From contig DCMF01000098.1 of the NCBI GenBank assembly GCA_002321305.1, positions 1-18,172 of the forward strand: DNA of 18,172 nt, in the 5' to 3' direction. Each line of letters begins with the position of its first letter. Position 1 is the stretch's first letter. Below are positions 1 through 8,830 of this stretch, piece after piece. This DNA comes from Verrucomicrobia bacterium UBA1629. Its GTDB lineage: Bacteria; Verrucomicrobiota; Kiritimatiellia; RFP12; UBA1067. The notes under the pieces are model-generated. The model did no database searches. It saw nothing but the letters and a program-made list of their open reading frames with translations, and was not told where the DNA came from. Both the position numbers and the translations under genes were made by a program.

Positions 1-297
1 AGCCCAATGGCTGTTCGTGTTGCCGACAAGAGAGAACGTCGCAATCGGATTGTCCTTGCGCGTCAGGTGGATCTTGTTGGCCGCATCCATGTAGATGCCG
101 GTGAAGTCATACGTCCCCGGATCGACGAGGATCGTGTCGCCTGACGCGCACTGCGTCAGCGCGTTCGTGATCTGTTGCGGCCCCGTCATGCCGTCCGTGA
201 CAGCTGTCGAGACCTTCCATGTCGTGGCCGCCGACGCGGCGCCCGCCAGCAGAAGCGCGCAACCGCTTCCAACAACGCATTTCGTTCTCATGTTCAT
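1..297 (-). CDS. Secreted parallel beta-helix protein, N-terminal part only
   Basis: The first 99 codons of a gene that runs off the left edge. Translation opens MNMRTKCVVGSG, followed by a hydrophobic stretch and an ASAA-like cleavage site (about residues 5-24), so the product is probably exported. The mature part contains GDTILVDPGTYDFTG, a typical first coil of right-handed beta-helix (pectin-lyase-like) proteins, where a sentence of the type 'probable, required, generates an entry of given width' precedes the repeats. The start at 297 is favoured by AAGGA about 6 nt upstream; an in-frame ATG at 291 is the alternative. It lies 77 nt downstream of the esterase-GH106 gene on the same strand with no clear promoter between, so co-transcription is likely. 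The substrate cannot be told from this fragment; a polysaccharide lyase or a surface adhesin are both possible. Confidence 0.75.
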   Translation of the reverse strand, partial: MNMRTKCVVGSGCALLLAGAASAATTWKVSTAVTDGMTGPQQITNALTQCASGDTILVDPGTYDFTGIYMDAANKIHLTRKDNPIATFSLVGNTNSHWA

Positions 298-374
298 GTT
301 TTTCCTTTGTCTTTTCCTGTTTGTGATGTTTCTGTTGCTGGTTGCTTTTTCTCGAATGATCGTTCCTGTTCTGT

Positions 375-3300
375 TTATTTCCCGTCAAAGGCCATCAGCC
401 GGACGGGGCCAAGGAGGCCGGACGGCTGGAGCGGGTCGTAGGCAGACGGCCCAGAGTAGAGCGTCGGGCGCAGCGTCCAGGGGTTACCGTCTCTCCCCTT
501 GCGCGCGACATTCCAATAGTGCACGGCCGATTTCGTGACGCGCCGTTCCGGCGGCAGCGAGCAGTCGCCGACAAGGCGGTTGTGCCAGTTGTTCGTGTAC
601 TCGATCCGCAGTTCGTTGCGCCCCTGCCGCACCGCCGCCGTGACGTCGACCTCCCACGGCGCGCACCACGCGACGCCGCAGTCCGCCCCGTTCACGAAGA
701 CGCGCACGAGCCCCGTGGGGACAGACCCCAGCGACAGCCGTATGCGTCCCCTCTCCGCGTCCGCCCAGTCAAACGTCGCTTCGTAGACGCCCGTGCCCGC
801 GAAGTGCCGCATGTCCGCAAGCGACGTCCAGTCGACGAGCCGCGTCATCGTCCTCGCCTTCGGCGGCTCGGCCGCGACGCCGGGATGGTAGCGGAACGAG
901 ACCCGCCACGGACCCGCGACGCGCGACTCGACGGGGCCTGTCCCCACATTCTTGGGGTCTGTCCCCAGCGGACGCGCCGGCTTGTCCGCGAAGACGACGA
1001 ACGCGCTGCCGCCGCGCGGCAGGTCGAGGCGCACCTGCGTCCGCCCGTTCGCCTCCGAGGCCTCCGCCGTGCGCCGCGTGACGGCGACGGGATCCCAGAC
1101 CTCGACCGCGCGACCGCCCGCGACGGCATTCAGCGAGACTTCGCCCGCGCCCTCGCCCGTCACGAAGAAGACGTCCGCCGCGCCGATGCGCCGGTGCGTC
1201 GTCAGGAACTGCGCGCCCTCGTCTCGGCGGAAGCGGCCCCATTCCCAATAGTTGCCCGTCGGCGGCAGGAACTCGCCGTCATCGATCCTGTCGCCCGCCT
1301 GCAAGAGCGCCTGGCACCGTCCGAGGTAGCGGACGAAGGCCACGGCGTCGCGGTTCCACGTCACGTGGCGGTTGACGTGCGTTCCGGCGAAATACTCCAG
1401 CCCCGGCACGCCGTACTTTGCGGGCGAGGTCGTATAGGTGTGCCAGACGATGCGGTTCATGCCATCGACGAACGCGGCGTCCGCGAGCGGCTTCAGGAAC
1501 GCGGGATCGACCGTCCAGTGTCCGTACATGTGCGTGAACGCCTCGACGGCCGCGATCGGCTGCTTCGCCCGGCGCGCCGCCGCGACGATGCCGCGTCCGA
1601 AGAAGTCGATGTTGCGGTTGGCGCGTCCGGCATCCGGGTGCAGCGCCTCGTGCGTCGGCCAGAACTCGCCCTGCGGCACGTCGTTCGCCACGAGGAACTC
1701 GAACTGGTCGCATTCGCCGAACGTGCGCGGATCGCGTTTCTGCCCGCGCGCGTTCCACGGCCCGCCCGATTCCGCCGAGGCGAACATCCCGTGCGCATGC
1801 GCCCAGTCGCGCACCGCGCCGTAAAGATGCGTCACCATCATCCGCCCGCGCGCGCGCCTGAAGTCGCGGAAGACCTTCTCCGCGTCTGCCCCCGCTGGCA
1901 CGAAGCCCGCGAGGACGGGCAGCTTCGGGCGGAGCGCGTAGCCCGCGTCGGCGGCGAAGTCGGCCTCGAACGTCGCGCTCCACGTCGGCATCAGTCCTTC
2001 CCAGCTCACGTTGTAGAGTCCGGCGAACGCCTTATCCCTCCCGACCAGCCCCGGCAGGCGCGCGACGAGCGGCGCGACCACGCGGTCGAGATGGCGCCCG
2101 ACGGCCGCGCGGTCGAGGACGTCGATGTCCTGCTCGCGCCCCACGACGGTCGCGCGCGCAAAGCGGAGGATCGTCCATTTCGTGCCAAGGCCCCGGCCCT
2201 CGTCAGCCGACTTCAGCTCGCGAACCTCCAGCGCCGTGCGCCTCTTGAACGCCGCCGCGTCCTCGCCCTTGCCGACGTTCCCCTCCATCGACATCTGCCC
2301 GTCGCCGGCGTTCGCCCAGTCCGTCCGCGCGGCCGGCTCGGCGGTGCGCACCGCGAACGCGGCCACCTCGCGCCCGTGCGGGAACGGCAGCGGCTCGAAG
2401 GCGTCGCCCGGCAGGTAGGCGCGGCACTTCAGGAACTTCGGCGCGTCGTCGCCGACGTCCACGTCGCCGCGCAGGTGACCGCCGGACGCCGCGATGTTCA
2501 GAAAGAGAGACAGCCCGTGGCGGTCGGCCTCACGGATTGTGTGTTCGACGAGATCCAGCCAGTCTGCGCTCCCCCAGCGGACGGTCGCGGGCGGATTGAG
2601 TACGTGGTCGTCGTCGTCCCAGTAGCCGCGCGAGTCCGTGAGCAGGATGCCGCCGAAGCCGAGCCGCGCCATGTCCGCCACCTCGGCGGTGATCGTCTCG
2701 CGGTCGGTGAGCGTGTTCGACCAGAAATAGTATGTCCACGACTTCGCCGAAGCGGGCGGGTTCGCGAAGAGCGACCAGACGTCCGCCGTCGCGCCAACCG
2801 CGTCCGCCTGCGGCGTTGACACGCGCGGCCGGACGAAATCGGCTATCGCCCGCTCCAGCGCGGCGATCAGGCGATGTGGCTTCGAGTTCGGCCGCCAGAT
2901 GCAGTGCCCGGTCAGGCCCGGTTCGATTTCGCAGGGGTACTCGTAGAACTCGACGTGGTTGCCGGCGGCGCGATACGCCTTCTCGAAGTTCCGCGCCGAC
3001 GCGATCGGCACAACCGTATCGCCCGTCGCGTGGGTCAGGAGAACCGGCGGGCCGTTCGGACGGATCTGCCGCATCGGGCTCATCGCGTCGAGCCGCGCCG
3101 CCGTCGGCTCCTGTCCGCCGAACAGCACTCGGTAGCGCCACGGAAGCGCGGCGAAGTCAGGCGCCGGATCGGCGATGCCCGAAATCGACACGATGCCGGC
3201 GACCTGATCGGACGGCAGGGAAAGGCCCGTCCAAAGCGCCAGATGCCCGCCCGCGCTCCCGCCGACGATCCAGATCTTCCGAGGACGGACGCCCGCCGCG

Positions 3301-3665
3301 CGCGCGAACGCCTCGGTGAACATGAACTTGGCGGACGCCACGCAGTCCTCGCCGCACGCCGGCCACGGATGCTCCGGCGACGCCAGCCGGTAGTCGATGT
3401 TGTAGACGACGAAGCCCAGGTCCTTCGAGAAGTAGTCGGCGATGCCCACAACGTCCCGACGGCTCATCGCCGACCACCCGCCGCCGTGGATCAGCAGCAG
3501 ACACGGCGTGTCCGCCGTCACGTTCGCGGGCCGATGCAGGTCGCCCGTCTCGGACAGCGGCACTGTTTCCGCGTCCAGCGAAAGCGCCGCCGCGAGAACC
3601 GCGAGTCCTGCCGCGCGCCCTAGCGTTTTCCGCACTGAAGTTTTCATTGTCGTCATGTTCCTCAT
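375..3665 (-). CDS. Secreted esterase fused to GH106-like alpha-L-rhamnosidase
   Basis: A two-module enzyme of about 1096 residues. A signal peptide (about residues 1-32, basic KTSVRKTLGR then LAVLAAALSLDA) precedes an alpha/beta-hydrolase esterase of the acetyl-xylan-esterase/lipase type: oxyanion motif HGGGW near residues 60-64, nucleophile motif GGSAGG with Ser near 137, Asp in GDTVV near 216, and His in GHC near 254. From about residue 305 follows a GH106-like domain opening with WTYYFWSNTLTDRETIT. Two Glu in SWEG (about 556) and AESGG (about 632) correspond to positions also present in the second GH106-like protein at 10012-13734. The last 150 residues form a GH2-type sugar-binding beta-sandwich. 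Expected role: removing ester groups and then terminal L-rhamnose outside the cytoplasm. The ATG at 3665 sits just downstream of the predicted mRNA start and after AGGAA; ATG codons at 3656 and 3647 are alternatives. It has its own promoter and operator. Substrate is inferred from family only. Confidence 0.85.
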   Translation of the reverse strand: MRNMTTMKTSVRKTLGRAAGLAVLAAALSLDAETVPLSETGDLHRPANVTADTPCLLLIHGGGWSAMSRRDVVGIADYFSKDLGFVVYNIDYRLASPEHPWPACGEDCVASAKFMFTEAFARAAGVRPRKIWIVGGSAGGHLALWTGLSLPSDQVAGIVSISGIADPAPDFAALPWRYRVLFGGQEPTAARLDAMSPMRQIRPNGPPVLLTHATGDTVVPIASARNFEKAYRAAGNHVEFYEYPCEIEPGLTGHCIWRPNSKPHRLIAALERAIADFVRPRVSTPQADAVGATADVWSLFANPPASAKSWTYYFWSNTLTDRETITAEVADMARLGFGGILLTDSRGYWDDDDHVLNPPATVRWGSADWLDLVEHTIREADRHGLSLFLNIAASGGHLRGDVDVGDDAPKFLKCRAYLPGDAFEPLPFPHGREVAAFAVRTAEPAARTDWANAGDGQMSMEGNVGKGEDAAAFKRRTALEVRELKSADEGRGLGTKWTILRFARATVVGREQDIDVLDRAAVGRHLDRVVAPLVARLPGLVGRDKAFAGLYNVSWEGLMPTWSATFEADFAADAGYALRPKLPVLAGFVPAGADAEKVFRDFRRARGRMMVTHLYGAVRDWAHAHGMFASAESGGPWNARGQKRDPRTFGECDQFEFLVANDVPQGEFWPTHEALHPDAGRANRNIDFFGRGIVAAARRAKQPIAAVEAFTHMYGHWTVDPAFLKPLADAAFVDGMNRIVWHTYTTSPAKYGVPGLEYFAGTHVNRHVTWNRDAVAFVRYLGRCQALLQAGDRIDDGEFLPPTGNYWEWGRFRRDEGAQFLTTHRRIGAADVFFVTGEGAGEVSLNAVAGGRAVEVWDPVAVTRRTAEASEANGRTQVRLDLPRGGSAFVVFADKPARPLGTDPKNVGTGPVESRVAGPWRVSFRYHPGVAAEPPKARTMTRLVDWTSLADMRHFAGTGVYEATFDWADAERGRIRLSLGSVPTGLVRVFVNGADCGVAWCAPWEVDVTAAVRQGRNELRIEYTNNWHNRLVGDCSLPPERRVTKSAVHYWNVARKGRDGNPWTLRPTLYSGPSAYDPLQPSGLLGPVRLMAFDGK

Positions 3666-3692
3666 GCCCGCTGATTTCCTGACACGCCGAAC

Positions 3693-3698
3693 AGTATA
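3693..3698 (-). promoter_or_regulatory. Extended -10 promoter of the esterase-GH106 gene
   Basis: On the minus strand the sequence reads TGGTATACT, an extended -10 element. The transcript would begin near 3686, about 20 nt before the ATG at 3665. No TTGACA-like -35 box is present at the usual spacing; the operator palindrome lies just upstream of where it would be. Confidence 0.65.
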
Positions 3699-3722
3699 CC
3701 ACAAAAATGCCGTCCGGCGAGC

Positions 3723-3737
3723 ACTTGTTAGACAAGT
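3723..3737. promoter_or_regulatory. Operator palindrome (copy 1) before the esterase-GH106 gene
   Basis: Perfect inverted repeat ACTTGT-TAG-ACAAGT. Its inner edge is 24 bp upstream of the -10 hexamer. The flank towards the upstream side is an A-tract on the minus strand. Identical half-sites occur at 7683-7697 and 8855-8869. The sequence resembles the ATTTGT/ACAAAT half-sites known for the AraR regulators of Bacillus, which have the same domain order as the regulator encoded at 7719-8810. Confidence 0.8.
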
Positions 3738-3814
3738 TTTTTGCGCACCGACACAGGACAATTCACGCCCTGTCCACATCATCGCCATAACTTGCTGTCA
3801 TGGCATTGCCCCTT

Positions 3815-6133
3815 TCATTCCGCCGTTTGCCTGTACGCGGCGGTCTGTGCAATCTCGCAAACATCTTTGCATCCCTCGACGAAAAGCGTGACCGTGCCGC
3901 ACGGCGGCTCATAGCGGCCGTCACGCCCGTAAGAGCCGAACAGTTTGGCGTCAAAAGGCAGCGAGACACGCTTCTGTTCGCCCGCCTTCAGCGTTACACG
4001 CGCAAACGCAAGCAGTTCGCGGTTCGGGCGCCGGACGCCCGAACCCCTGACGGTGAAGTACAGCCGCACGATCTCGTCGCCGTCGCGCGCGCCCGTGTTG
4101 CGGACGGTGACGGACGCCGCGTCTCCCGACACCGAGAAATCCGAATAGGCGAATGTCGTGTAGGAAAGGCCGTAGCCGAACGGATACGCCGCCGTGCCGG
4201 GCCCGTCGATATAAAGCGGACGTTCTGCCGCATAGCCGTCCGAACAGACGGGGAGCTGTCCTGCGGAATGCGGAATGGCGACCGGCAGCCGACCCGACGG
4301 ATTGACAGCGCCGTACAGCGCCTCCGCCACGGCCTGTCCGCCATACATGCCGGGATACCATGCCAGAAGAACGGCGTCCGCATCCTTTGCAAACGCGTCC
4401 AACGCAAGCGGCCGTCCCTGCACGAGCACGACGACAAGCTTCTTGGCGCGGGCGCGGACTGCACGAAAGAGATCCTCCTGCACACCCGAATAGCCGAGCG
4501 TCGAGCGGTCAGTCCCTTCGCCGGAATCCTTGTCGCAGTCATCATCCTCCATCCCCGTGACGACCGTCGCGCCGCTGAGCGCGTCAGACTGGGTCACGCC
4601 GGCGTAGGGGGACGAACTGCCGCCCAGCACCAGAACCGTCACGTCCGCCTGCGCCGCAAGACGCTCGGCTTCGGCGAAGCCGCTTTTGTCTTTTGAACGG
4701 ATGCCGCAACCCTTGGCGTAGAAGACGGTCTTCGCGAACCGCTTGATTCCGTCAAGCACCGTCACGACGTCGGCGTGACGCTGCGGCGCGGTATAGTCGC
4801 CGAGCTGGTTCATGATCTTGCCGCCGGCGTTCGGACCGACGACCGCGACGGACAGGCCTTTTGCGAGCGGCAGTCCGCCGCGGTTCTCCAGAAGCACAAG
4901 CGACTTGCGCGCCGCCTCCAACGCCAGTTTCCGGCCTTCATTGAAATCGGGCGCGCCTTCGGTCGCGTAGGGGTTCTCAAAGAGCCCCATGTCGAACTTC
5001 ATGGCCAGCAGACGTCCCACGGCGCGGTCGAGATCCGCCCCGGACAGCAGCCCAGCCGCATGCGCCTGCCGCACCCATGCCCCGCATTTCGCAACCGCCG
5101 GTTCGTCGCACTCTCCGTCGCACCCGGCCGACACGGCCAGCGCGGCGGCTTCGGGAATTCCGCTGGCGACGCGGCGTCCGATCAGGAACCCCATCGCGCC
5201 GCCGTCCGCCGTGACGAATCCGTCGAAGCCGAGCTGTCCGCGCAGAACGTCCGTCAGCAGGAACCGCGATCCCGTACACGGCTCGCCGTCAACGTCATGG
5301 TACGTGCTCATCAGATGGCGTGCGCCGGCGACGATCAGCCGCCTGAACGGACGCAGCTGGCAGTTGTAGAATTCGCGCGGCCCCAGATGGACGCTCGCGG
5401 TGTTGTGTCCGCCTTCCGCGTTCCCGCCGCCGACATAGTGCTTCAGGCACGGCTCCAGCCCGTATTCGCGCATGCCCTCGAATTCGGCAAGGGCCAGCTG
5501 CGACACGAGTTCAGGGTCTTCGCCGAAGCACTCTTCGCACCGGCTCCAGCGCGGATCGCGCGCCAGATCCAGGATGGGTCCGTACACGCAGTGCGTGCCG
5601 CGCAGGCGGGACCGGCCGATTTCGCGTCCGATGCGCCGCATGAGATCCGCATCAAACGCGGAGCCGAGGCCGAGTCCCGTCGGATAGACCGGCTCGCCGA
5701 GCGCCATCAACCCGTGAGGCCCCTCCTCCGCAAAAAGGATCGGTATGCCGAGCCGCGTCTTCTCGACGGCCAGTCGCTGCAGCGCATTGTAGACTTCTGC
5801 CGCCTCCTCGGGCGGAATGCCGTTCGTCCAGTTGCGTCCCGACCACCAGTCGGCCCGCAGCGTGCCGTAGACAGTCCCCGGACAGTTCGTCGCAAAGCCC
5901 TCGACGGCTTCCGGCGCGAGGACGACAGACGCTCCCCTGCGGTCATACATTCGAAAGCCGCGGAGGTTGCCGAGCTGCGCGCACTTCTCGTCCGCCGTCA
6001 TCCGCGACAGCAGGTCTTTCACGCGTTCGACCGTCGGCAGCGCGGCGTTACGGTAGGCCGGCGTGCCGGACGCGGCAAACGCCGCCCCGGCGAGAACCGT
6101 CGCGCACGCAAAGACGAAACCTGCGCCTTTCAT
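3815..6133 (-). CDS. Secreted glycoside hydrolase family 3 (beta-glycosidase)
   Basis: A 772-residue GH3 enzyme with a signal peptide (about residues 1-20, MKGAGFVFACATVLAGAAFA). The N-terminal TIM-barrel shows the usual landmarks: ILFAEEGPHG near 132-141, ARDPRWSRCEECFGEDP near 191-207, KHYVGGG near 231-237, and GFVTADGGAM near 305-314, in which Asp 310 is the expected nucleophile. The alpha/beta sandwich begins around ARKSLVLLENRGGLPL, and a fibronectin-III-like C-terminal domain follows YPFGYGLSYTTF. GH3 enzymes remove terminal beta-linked glucose, xylose or related sugars; which one is not decidable here. The ATG overlaps the stop of the GH29 gene by four bases (ATGA), so the two are translationally coupled and share the operator-controlled promoter near 7658. 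A 149-bp gap with the next promoter follows. Confidence 0.92.
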   Translation of the reverse strand: MKGAGFVFACATVLAGAAFAASGTPAYRNAALPTVERVKDLLSRMTADEKCAQLGNLRGFRMYDRRGASVVLAPEAVEGFATNCPGTVYGTLRADWWSGRNWTNGIPPEEAAEVYNALQRLAVEKTRLGIPILFAEEGPHGLMALGEPVYPTGLGLGSAFDADLMRRIGREIGRSRLRGTHCVYGPILDLARDPRWSRCEECFGEDPELVSQLALAEFEGMREYGLEPCLKHYVGGGNAEGGHNTASVHLGPREFYNCQLRPFRRLIVAGARHLMSTYHDVDGEPCTGSRFLLTDVLRGQLGFDGFVTADGGAMGFLIGRRVASGIPEAAALAVSAGCDGECDEPAVAKCGAWVRQAHAAGLLSGADLDRAVGRLLAMKFDMGLFENPYATEGAPDFNEGRKLALEAARKSLVLLENRGGLPLAKGLSVAVVGPNAGGKIMNQLGDYTAPQRHADVVTVLDGIKRFAKTVFYAKGCGIRSKDKSGFAEAERLAAQADVTVLVLGGSSSPYAGVTQSDALSGATVVTGMEDDDCDKDSGEGTDRSTLGYSGVQEDLFRAVRARAKKLVVVLVQGRPLALDAFAKDADAVLLAWYPGMYGGQAVAEALYGAVNPSGRLPVAIPHSAGQLPVCSDGYAAERPLYIDGPGTAAYPFGYGLSYTTFAYSDFSVSGDAASVTVRNTGARDGDEIVRLYFTVRGSGVRRPNRELLAFARVTLKAGEQKRVSLPFDAKLFGSYGRDGRYEPPCGTVTLFVEGCKDVCEIAQTAAYRQTAE

Positions 6134-7614
6134 TCCGCAACCTCGCGCGGCGCGTTGAGAACGACCTCGATCACCGGGTTGACGACGGCGGGCTTCACCG
6201 CCGGAAGCTTGAAGTACGAGACGCCCTCGCAGCCGGTGCGGTACATCTTCTGCGAATGGGTGGTCTCGGAGCCGTGCCGCTCCAGCTCGATCTCCGAACC
6301 GTCATGCAGGAACGACGCGAAGACCACCTCCTCCGGGAACGCGCAGCTCAGCCGCTGCCCCGGATAAACCAGCAAATGGACATAGAGCCGATTGGTCTCG
6401 GGATTGTAGGTGAGCAGCGTGTTCTCCGGCGGCGTGAAACGTGCCGGGGCCTGCGTGCAGCCGTAGACCGCCCGGCCGTTGTCGTCCAGCCACGCGCCGA
6501 CGGCCGACAGCCGCGCCAAGGCCCGCGCGTCGAAGCGGCCGCGCGCCGTCGGGCCGACGTTCATGATGAGGTTGCCGCCCTTCGACACCGTGTCGGCCAG
6601 CAGGGAGACGATTTCGGGCGTGTCCTTCCACGTCATCTCGTCGCGCGCGTAGCCCCAGCTGCCGGAGAACGTCTGGCACGTCTCCCACGGGACGCGCGCG
6701 CCGCGCACGGTCGGCCATTCCTTCACGCGGAACTGCTCGGGCGTCACGAAGTCCCAGCCGTCCGCCGTCGTCTCGCCGAGCCCGAGGCGGTTGTTCACGA
6801 TGACCTGCGGCTGGAGCGAGCGCGCGAGCCGCAGCAGCCCCTCCGAATCCCAGTCCGCCGCGCTCTTGCCGTGCTCGCCCTCGTAGGTGAAGTCGAACCA
6901 CAGGATGTCGATTGGGCCGTAGCCCGTCAGCAGCTCCCGCACCTGGTCCTTCATGTACCGGCGGTACATCGCCATGTCGCGTCCCCTGTTCAGTTCGGGA
7001 TAGTCCGCATCCGCATCGCCGAAGGTGCCGCAGTCGTTCGCCCACTTGGGACGGCGCGGATGCTTGCCGTCGATCGTGAAGTCGGGGTGGTGCCAGTCGA
7101 TGAGCGAATAGTAGAAGCCGACGCGCAGCCCCTCGGCGCGGAACGCCTCGACGAACTCCTTCACGAGATCGCGCCTGAAAGCGGTATTGGTGATCTTGTA
7201 GTCCGTGAACTTCGTGTCCCACAGGCAGAAGCCCTCGTGGTGCTTCGCGGTGAGGACGGCGTACCTCATGCCCGCCGCCTTCGCGGCCTTCGCCCACGCC
7301 GCCGCGTCAAAGCGGTCGGGATTGAAGTTCTCGAAATACAGCCGGTACTTCGCTTCGGGGATTGTCTCGATCTTTTTGATCCACTCGCCGCGCGCAGGGA
7401 TGGCGTAGAGGCCGAAGTGGATGAACATCCCGAACCGGTCGTGCGTCCACCACGCGAGCCGTTCGGCCTTCTGCGCGGGCGTCTCGGCGAACAGCCGCCG
7501 CGCGTCCGCCGCCGGAGTCGCCGCCCCGGCCGTCGCCGGCAGCAGCAGGGCCAGCGCCAGCGCGCCGCCGCAGGCCATCGCCATTTTCGTCACTTGCTCG
7601 TCATTCTTCCTCAT
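6130..7614 (-). CDS. Secreted GH29 alpha-L-fucosidase
   Basis: A 494-residue alpha-L-fucosidase of retaining family GH29. After a signal peptide (hydrophobic core GGALALALLLPATAG, about residues 16-30) come WWTHDRFGMFIHFGLYA (55-71), LTAKHHEGFCLWDTK (121-135), GFYYSLIDWHHPDF (166-179) and DILWFDFTYE, where Asp near 241 is the family nucleophile. It would release L-fucose from glycan termini outside the cytoplasm. The ATG at 7614 has AAAGGA six bases upstream. A longer open frame reaches back to 7695 but passes through the operator and promoter and cannot be the start. It is first gene of a two-gene operon with the GH3 gene, under the palindrome at 7683-7697. The acid/base residue of GH29 is poorly conserved and I do not assign it. 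Confidence 0.93.
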   Translation of the reverse strand: MRKNDEQVTKMAMACGGALALALLLPATAGAATPAADARRLFAETPAQKAERLAWWTHDRFGMFIHFGLYAIPARGEWIKKIETIPEAKYRLYFENFNPDRFDAAAWAKAAKAAGMRYAVLTAKHHEGFCLWDTKFTDYKITNTAFRRDLVKEFVEAFRAEGLRVGFYYSLIDWHHPDFTIDGKHPRRPKWANDCGTFGDADADYPELNRGRDMAMYRRYMKDQVRELLTGYGPIDILWFDFTYEGEHGKSAADWDSEGLLRLARSLQPQVIVNNRLGLGETTADGWDFVTPEQFRVKEWPTVRGARVPWETCQTFSGSWGYARDEMTWKDTPEIVSLLADTVSKGGNLIMNVGPTARGRFDARALARLSAVGAWLDDNGRAVYGCTQAPARFTPPENTLLTYNPETNRLYVHLLVYPGQRLSCAFPEEVVFASFLHDGSEIELERHGSETTHSQKMYRTGCEGVSYFKLPAVKPAVVNPVIEVVLNAPREVAE

Positions 7615-7652
7615 CGCATTCCTTTCGCGTCTCCTCTCTTGAGACGGGGGAC

Positions 7653-7658
7653 AGTATA
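7653..7658 (-). promoter_or_regulatory. Extended -10 promoter of the GH29-GH3 operon
   Basis: Minus strand TGGTATACT. The start point would be near 7646, giving a leader of about 32 nt with AAAGGA before the ATG at 7614. The sequence from the operator to just past the -10 closely resembles the copy at 3693-3737. Confidence 0.68.
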
Positions 7659-7682
7659 CCATAAAGCCCCCGCCGAGCGAGC

Positions 7683-7697
7683 ACTTGTTAGACAAGT
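7683..7697. promoter_or_regulatory. Operator palindrome (copy 2) before the GH29-GH3 operon
   Basis: Perfect ACTTGT-TAG-ACAAGT inverted repeat, 24 bp upstream of the -10 hexamer and 21 bp past the regulator stop codon. The match with copy 1 continues into the flanks: GAGC on one side and TTTTTTGCGC on the other (plus strand). Confidence 0.82.
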
Positions 7698-7718
7698 TTT
7701 TTGCGCGGCACCCTTCGG

Positions 7719-8810
7719 CTAGCGGCGCTTCGCCGTCGAGCCGCGCGCGACGAGCGGCGACGGCAGGAAGAGCGAGCAGGGCGGAAGCGACGGCTCGGCG
7801 ATGCGCGCGAGCAGCCGCCGGAACGTCGCGCGCGCGATCTCGGCGCGATCCTGCCGGACGGTCGTCAGCGGCGGCGTCATCAGCGACGCGATCGAGAGGT
7901 CGGCGAATCCCGTCAGGAGGACGTCGCGCGGCACCTGCAGCCCCGCCGCCTCCAGCGTGCGCCTGAAGGCCGCCGCCGTCGCGTCATTCATGCAGACGAA
8001 GGCGTCCGGCCGCCCCTGAGCCTTCAGGTGGCGCTTCAGCGCCGCGCCGTCGTCCGTCGCCGAGCGGAGAACCGCGAACTTCGTCTTCGGAGCGTGCGCG
8101 AGCAGCCAGGCCTTCGCGCCGAAGATGCGGTTGTCGAACGTGACCGGCCCGTTCGGCGGCAGGTGGAAATGGATCGCGCGCGCGTCCTGCGCGAGCAGAT
8201 GCTCCGCGATCAGCGCGCCGGCGCGGACGTCGTTCGTGCCGATGACGTCGTAGGCGCTGCGCGCCGGGAACGGCACGATGTCGCTGTCCAGAAGGACGAC
8301 CGGGATGCCCTTGCGGTCGAAGACGCGGAGGATGTGCGAATTGATCTCCTCGGCATGGTCGCCAACCAGCGGCTCGTAGATGACGCCGGCGACGCGCTGG
8401 CGGATGAATTCCGCCGCGAGTTCGCGCACCTGACGGACGCGCACGTCATGGCTCGGCGAGTAGTCGACCTCGCCGAAATTCAGCTCGTAGGCGTGCGCGC
8501 GGGCCAGGCGGCTGATCTCGCCGAGGATCGGCTGGAAGAAGTCGGAGACCGCGACGCCGGGAATGATCAGCCCGATCTTGCGCGACGCCGCCCGCTTGGC
8601 GAGGAACGTCCCCTTGCCCTGCCGCCGCACGATCAGCCCCTGATGCTCCAGCTCGCCGAAGACGAGCGTCATCAGCGAGCGGCTGACCTTGAACCGCCGC
8701 GCAAGGGCCGTCTCGCTCGGAAACGCCGACTGGACGGCATAGCGTCCGCATCGAATGTCCTCGACGAGGATGTTCAGGATCTGCTGCGACCTGGTGTTTT
8801 CCCGCTTCAT
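7719..8810 (-). CDS. GntR-HTH / LacI-type sensor regulator (AraR architecture)
   Basis: A 363-residue transcription factor. Residues about 5-70 form a GntR-type winged helix: PSETALARRFKVSRSLM is the helix-turn-helix and RRQGKGTFL the wing. From KIGLIIPG (about 77) to the end is a periplasmic-binding-protein-like sugar sensor of the LacI/GalR kind. This order, GntR DNA-binding domain plus LacI-type sensor, is that of AraR of Bacillus subtilis. It presumably senses a sugar released by the neighbouring enzymes. A copy of the palindrome lies 45 bp before its own ATG, so it is likely autoregulated; two further copies mark the GH29-GH3 and esterase-GH106 promoters. The predicted mRNA leader is only about 7 nt, without a Shine-Dalgarno sequence, so translation may be nearly leaderless. 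The effector (fucose, rhamnose or another sugar) is unknown. Confidence 0.9.
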   Translation of the reverse strand: MKRENTRSQQILNILVEDIRCGRYAVQSAFPSETALARRFKVSRSLMTLVFGELEHQGLIVRRQGKGTFLAKRAASRKIGLIIPGVAVSDFFQPILGEISRLARAHAYELNFGEVDYSPSHDVRVRQVRELAAEFIRQRVAGVIYEPLVGDHAEEINSHILRVFDRKGIPVVLLDSDIVPFPARSAYDVIGTNDVRAGALIAEHLLAQDARAIHFHLPPNGPVTFDNRIFGAKAWLLAHAPKTKFAVLRSATDDGAALKRHLKAQGRPDAFVCMNDATAAAFRRTLEAAGLQVPRDVLLTGFADLSIASLMTPPLTTVRQDRAEIARATFRRLLARIAEPSLPPCSLFLPSPLVARGSTAKRR

Positions 8811-8824
8811 GATGTTCTGCGGAC

Positions 8825-8830
8825 ATTATA
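8825..8830 (-). promoter_or_regulatory. Extended -10 promoter of the regulator gene
   Basis: Minus strand TGGTATAAT, 14 nt before the ATG at 8810. Transcription would start near 8818, leaving a leader too short to hold a normal ribosome binding site. Confidence 0.68.

Noticed and set aside
3756..3784. Hairpin GGACA...TGTCC downstream of the GH3 gene as a terminator
   Set aside because: A 5-bp stem with a 10-nt loop and no T-tract is too weak to call.
7615..7695. Upstream start for the GH29 gene within the operator
   Set aside because: The extra residues are encoded by the operator, promoter and leader; the same is true for the extension at 3666-3788 of the esterase-GH106 gene.
7683..7703. 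Palindrome followed by TTTTTT on the plus strand, looking like an intrinsic terminator
   Set aside because: No plus-strand gene ends here, the stem is only 6 bp, and the third copy keeps the palindrome with a shorter T run; the operator role explains the conservation better.
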